DNA from: an uncultured Candidatus Melainabacteria bacterium
GTDB taxonomy: Bacteria > Cyanobacteriota > Vampirovibrionia > Gastranaerophilales > Gastranaerophilaceae
Length of the DNA: 7,886 nucleotides
Assembly (NCBI GenBank): GCA_937898445.1
Contig: CALEJY010000325.1
Coordinates: 1 to 7,886 of the forward strand
Reading direction: 5' to 3'
The notes below the pieces were generated by a model. The model did not search any database and was not told the DNA's origin. It saw only the letters and a list, made by a program, of their open reading frames with translations. The position numbers were made by a program, and so were the translations under genes. This document shows positions 5,934 through 7,886 of this stretch, piece after piece. Position 1 is the first letter of the stretch. The number at the start of each line of letters is the position of its first letter.

Positions 5934-5967
5934 GCCATCATGGAAAAAATAAAAAAGCAATGTAACA

Positions 5968-5980
5968 TTTCTTAAAGAAA
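5968..5980. repeat. Short palindrome in the divergent region 5922-6039
   Basis: TTTCTT-A-AAGAAA is a perfect inverted repeat around a central A. It lies between the divergent promoters of the YkgJ-type gene and the 6040 gene. It could be an operator, but it is short and AT-rich and could be chance. Confidence 0.2.
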
Positions 5981-5989
5981 ACGCAATAA

Positions 5990-6019
5990 ATTACACAAAA
6001 AATACTTTATAAATATAAG
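5990..6019 (+). promoter_or_regulatory. Candidate promoter for the 6040-7432 unit
   Basis: ATTACA (5990-5995), an 18-bp spacer and TATAAG (6014-6019) give a plausible sigma-70 promoter with a start near 6026, just before the ribosome binding site. An alternative -10 box TATAAA lies at 6008-6013. The region is so AT-rich that the exact boxes are uncertain. Confidence 0.35.
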
Positions 6020-6039
6020 TAGTAGTAAAGGGTAGTTAT

Positions 6040-6948
6040 ATGCAAAGTTCGTTAGGTCAACAAAATATACAACAACCGGTTCAACAATATGCACCGCAAT
6101 ATCAAACTGCACCTATTCAGCAACAAGCTCCTCAAACTTGTCAACAAGTTCAATCTCAAGCACCACAAGCACAAAGTGCGCAAGGTCAAAATGTTCAAGT
6201 TCCAAACTATTCGGGTGTAAATATCCAAATCTTTAACCCGTCTGTTACTCCTCCTGGAGCGACTGCACCGGTTTATAATGTAAATGCTCCAAATTATGGT
6301 GGAACTCCGGTTAACGGTTGTTATCCATCAAACTATTATACTTCTCAATTTGCAGATGGCGCTAATGGGAAACAAGGAAATGGTGCTAATGCAAATGGAG
6401 CAAACGGAACAGATATGAACGGCGCAGCAGCGGGTGCAAACGGTCAAACCAATGCTGCAAATAATTCAACAACAAATTCCACAGAAAATAAAACAACAGA
6501 CAAAAAGACAGAAAAACGAGAAATCGTTCAGCTTACAGATGAATATATCAAAAACCTTGAAAACTATTTGAACAGTCAAGACAAAGAAGTTCGAATGATG
6601 GGCGCAAAAGAGGTTATCGCAAGACTTGAAGAAGATAATTCAAGAAAAGATGACAAAGCCTTAAATGCACTTGTTAATAAAATGCTTCAAGATCCTTACA
6701 CTCCGATCCGAATTTTGGCATTGAGCGCACTTGATTCAAGAGCTGTAACAGGAGATGAACTTACAGTCGGCTTGTTAAAACAAATGCAAAATTCTCAAGG
6801 CGGATACGGACAAGACGCAATGCAAGCAACAGAAACATTGCTTAAAATGTCCGGAAAAAAGGTAGAAAAAGAATTTGAAGTAAAAGACGACAAAAAGAAA
6901 ACTGAAACTAAAAAAGAAGAAAAAACAGAAGAAACTCAAACGAAATAG
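6040..6948 (+). CDS. Q/P-rich disordered protein with HEAT-like helical domain, unrecognised family
   Basis: The product has 302 residues, with no signal peptide or membrane segment. Four regions are visible. Residues 1-55 are very rich in Gln, Pro and Ala and look disordered. Residues 56-100 hold a YSGVNIQIFNPSVTPPG segment and Tyr/Asn-rich sequence that may form a short binding motif. Residues 107-145 are low-complexity Ala-Asn-Gly repeats. Residues 163-272 form paired helices (for example KEVRMMGAKEVIARL and PYTPIRILALSALDSRAV) with the spacing of HEAT/armadillo-type repeats. The tail (273-302) is almost all Lys, Glu and Thr. The start is well supported by AAAGGG (6027-6032) 7 nt before the ATG. 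The next gene begins 7 nt after the stop and its ribosome binding site overlaps this stop codon, so the two are translationally linked. The HEAT call is from pattern only; function unknown, perhaps a scaffold. Confidence 0.8.
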   Translation: MQSSLGQQNIQQPVQQYAPQYQTAPIQQQAPQTCQQVQSQAPQAQSAQGQNVQVPNYSGVNIQIFNPSVTPPGATAPVYNVNAPNYGGTPVNGCYPSNYYTSQFADGANGKQGNGANANGANGTDMNGAAAGANGQTNAANNSTTNSTENKTTDKKTEKREIVQLTDEYIKNLENYLNSQDKEVRMMGAKEVIARLEEDNSRKDDKALNALVNKMLQDPYTPIRILALSALDSRAVTGDELTVGLLKQMQNSQGGYGQDAMQATETLLKMSGKKVEKEFEVKDDKKKTETKKEEKTEETQTK

Positions 6949-6955
6949 GTGAAAT

Positions 6956-7432
6956 ATGAGCATTAGCACAGCATTATCATCAGTAAAAAATAATTTTTCT
7001 AAATACGTAATCAAAGGCGCAGGTGTAGCAGCTTTAGGCGTAGTTGGTTACGATGCACACGTTTTAGGCAAACTTCAATCAGATGTCTATTCAAAAAGCA
7101 GAGATGCTGATGCTTGTATGGATGCTTTCAGCAATTCTCAATATCTTACAAGCCCTAGTATCACCGCATCAAATTTGAAAAAAGGCGTATTCAATTTTGA
7201 AGTAGAAAGCAATTTCCGTCATTTTGTAAATTCTGCGTTAGGCTATTTCAAAGGCTTTGGCACAATGCTTGTTGATAGCGTTGTTCCTTTAGGATTAGGC
7301 TTGGGCGCATTATTTGGCAAAGGAATTGTTGGTAAAGGTAGCGCAATCGGACTTGGTGCTTTCGCCGGCATAAAATTTGTAAAAGATGTACTCGGTTTCG
7401 GTCACTACAATGATTTGAACAAAAAATATTAA
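6956..7432 (+). CDS. Small Gly-rich hydrophobic protein, probably membrane-associated
   Basis: The product has 158 residues that I do not recognise. It has no classical signal peptide. Residues 18-32 (VIKGAGVAALGVVGY) and 105-140 (VDSVVPLGLGLGALF, then a GKGIVGKG turn, then SAIGLGAFAGIKFV) are hydrophobic and glycine-rich. The second pair could form a membrane hairpin. The middle (40-95) is polar, with one Cys (54). AGGTGA (6947-6952) serves as the ribosome binding site and overlaps the stop codon of the upstream gene, which indicates co-translation with the HEAT-like protein. A strong terminator begins 8 nt after its stop, so it is the last gene of the unit. It may anchor its partner to a membrane, but that is a guess from arrangement only. 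Confidence 0.75.
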   Translation: MSISTALSSVKNNFSKYVIKGAGVAALGVVGYDAHVLGKLQSDVYSKSRDADACMDAFSNSQYLTSPSITASNLKKGVFNFEVESNFRHFVNSALGYFKGFGTMLVDSVVPLGLGLGALFGKGIVGKGSAIGLGAFAGIKFVKDVLGFGHYNDLNKKY

Positions 7433-7439
7433 TATTAAA

Positions 7440-7464
7440 AAAGGCTCTTTTATTAAGAGCCTTT
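7440..7464. terminator. Bidirectional intrinsic terminator
   Basis: A perfect 10-bp stem, AAAGGCTCTT (7440-7449) with AAGAGCCTTT (7455-7464), encloses a TTATT loop. On the plus strand it is followed by CTATTT; on the minus strand by a better T-run (TTTTTTAATATT counted through the stem base). It sits between two convergent genes, 8 nt after one stop and 10 nt after the other, and should end transcription from both sides. Confidence 0.92.
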
Positions 7465-7473
7465 CTATTTGGA

Positions 7474-7886
7474 TTAATAATTCATTTCCCAGTTGTCATT
7501 TAAAATTTTACCAAAACAACCGTAATCTCCAGCTCCAGTATTACCATTGCAATCACGCTCAAAAAGAGTATTTCTGTCTGCTTCTGAAAGTGGAGCAGAT
7601 GAGCCATCGTCATCAATAGTACCATCATTATATATTGATAAAGTGAATAAATCTCGACCTAAAATATTAGGACCTTTTTGCCCATTTACGTCAATTAGCA
7701 AATAACAAATTCGGTTACCATTTACGGCATAATAAAATCTCACAGAAGCCCCATTTGCCAAAACATAAGAAGTTTGAACATTATAAACATTTGAATTTAA
7801 AGCAACACCCGATAATTTTTTATAACAAGATGTTTCCAAAAAACACGAAGTTAGAGAACCCTCGCAAACTATAACGGTTTTGAAAT
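7474..7886 (-). CDS. Pilin/pseudopilin-like protein, C-terminal 136 residues (cut by window edge)
   Basis: The frame stays open to the right edge, so the N-terminus is outside the window. A TTG at 7839 is internal, not a start, because coding continues upstream as FKTVIVCEGSLTSCF. The visible part is a globular domain with a VLANG..VRFYYAVNG stretch, a core LLIDVNGQKGPN..GRDLF..SIYNDGTI, and a C-terminal GCFGKILNDNWEMNY. The DVNG..GPN..GRD.F core followed by .I..DG.I and a final W..NY is what I recall from the many prepilin-type (type II secretion/type IV pilus-like) proteins of Gastranaerophilales. Those carry an N-terminal cleavage/methylation helix, not visible here. Five cysteines in this part (at 7864, 7843, 7825, 7696 and 7552 approximately, plus one near 7519) suggest disulphides outside the cytoplasm. 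It ends at the bidirectional terminator. Family call moderate. Confidence 0.65.
   Translation of the reverse strand, partial: FKTVIVCEGSLTSCFLETSCYKKLSGVALNSNVYNVQTSYVLANGASVRFYYAVNGNRICYLLIDVNGQKGPNILGRDLFTLSIYNDGTIDDDGSSAPLSEADRNTLFERDCNGNTGAGDYGCFGKILNDNWEMNY

Noticed and set aside
6361..6470. DNA repeat array in the Ala-Asn-Gly region of the 6040 gene
   Set aside because: The repeats are loose at DNA level and follow from the repeated Ala-Asn-Gly codons. There is no spacer/repeat regularity as in CRISPR or a VNTR.
6775..7014. A minus-strand 79-codon open frame with Phe-rich 'membrane-like' sequence
   Set aside because: It is antisense to the Lys/Glu-rich tail of the 6040 protein: GAA and AAA codons read as TTC and TTT on the other strand. 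The hydrophobicity is an artefact.

Overview
The window is AT-rich bacterial DNA with standard-code genes on both strands and no sign of phage, IS elements, CRISPR or RNA genes. Three things suggest an uncultured gut member of the non-photosynthetic cyanobacterial sister group (Melainabacteria/Vampirovibrionia, order Gastranaerophilales). They are a GH57 protein of the DUF3536 type (common in Cyanobacteria and relatives), the C-terminal part of a pilin-like protein with a DVNG..GPN..GRD core, and the low-GC codon use. The taxonomic placement is inference from memory of such genomes, not a search result.

Layout, left to right. (1) Minus strand, 1-1177: a 308-residue TPR protein followed by the 5' end of prolyl-tRNA synthetase (proS), which runs off the left edge. 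ProS also has a good internal promoter. (2) 1178-1274: a compact divergent promoter region in which the TPR gene and a secreted beta-rich protein appear to share one self-complementary -35 hexamer. (3) Plus strand, 1275-1946: the secreted protein. It is followed by a 232-bp non-coding stretch holding a 14-bp perfect palindrome, two copies of a 42-nt imperfect repeat at 59-bp spacing, and a promoter. (4) Plus strand, 2179-5215: a small exported OB-fold-like protein and the large GH57/DUF3536 protein, 25 bp apart and probably one operon. (5) 5216-5339: a convergent intergenic region with strong folding potential. (6) Minus strand, 5340-5921: a cysteine-rich YkgJ-type metal-binding protein, probably translated from a leaderless mRNA. 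(7) Plus strand, 6040-7432: two unrecognised genes in one transcription unit, a Q/P-rich protein with a HEAT-like helical domain and a small Gly-rich hydrophobic protein. A clear bidirectional terminator closes the unit. (8) Minus strand, 7474 to the right edge: the C-terminal part of a pilin/pseudopilin-like protein, cut by the window.

Most of this is ordinary chromosomal housekeeping and cell-envelope content. The points most worth a second look are the shared-(-35) divergent promoter, two minus-strand genes whose TATAAT box lies 6-7 nt before the ATG with no Shine-Dalgarno sequence (predicted leaderless), the intergenic repeat family, and the unrecognised two-gene unit at 6040-7432. I see no convincing new multi-gene defence or mobile system.
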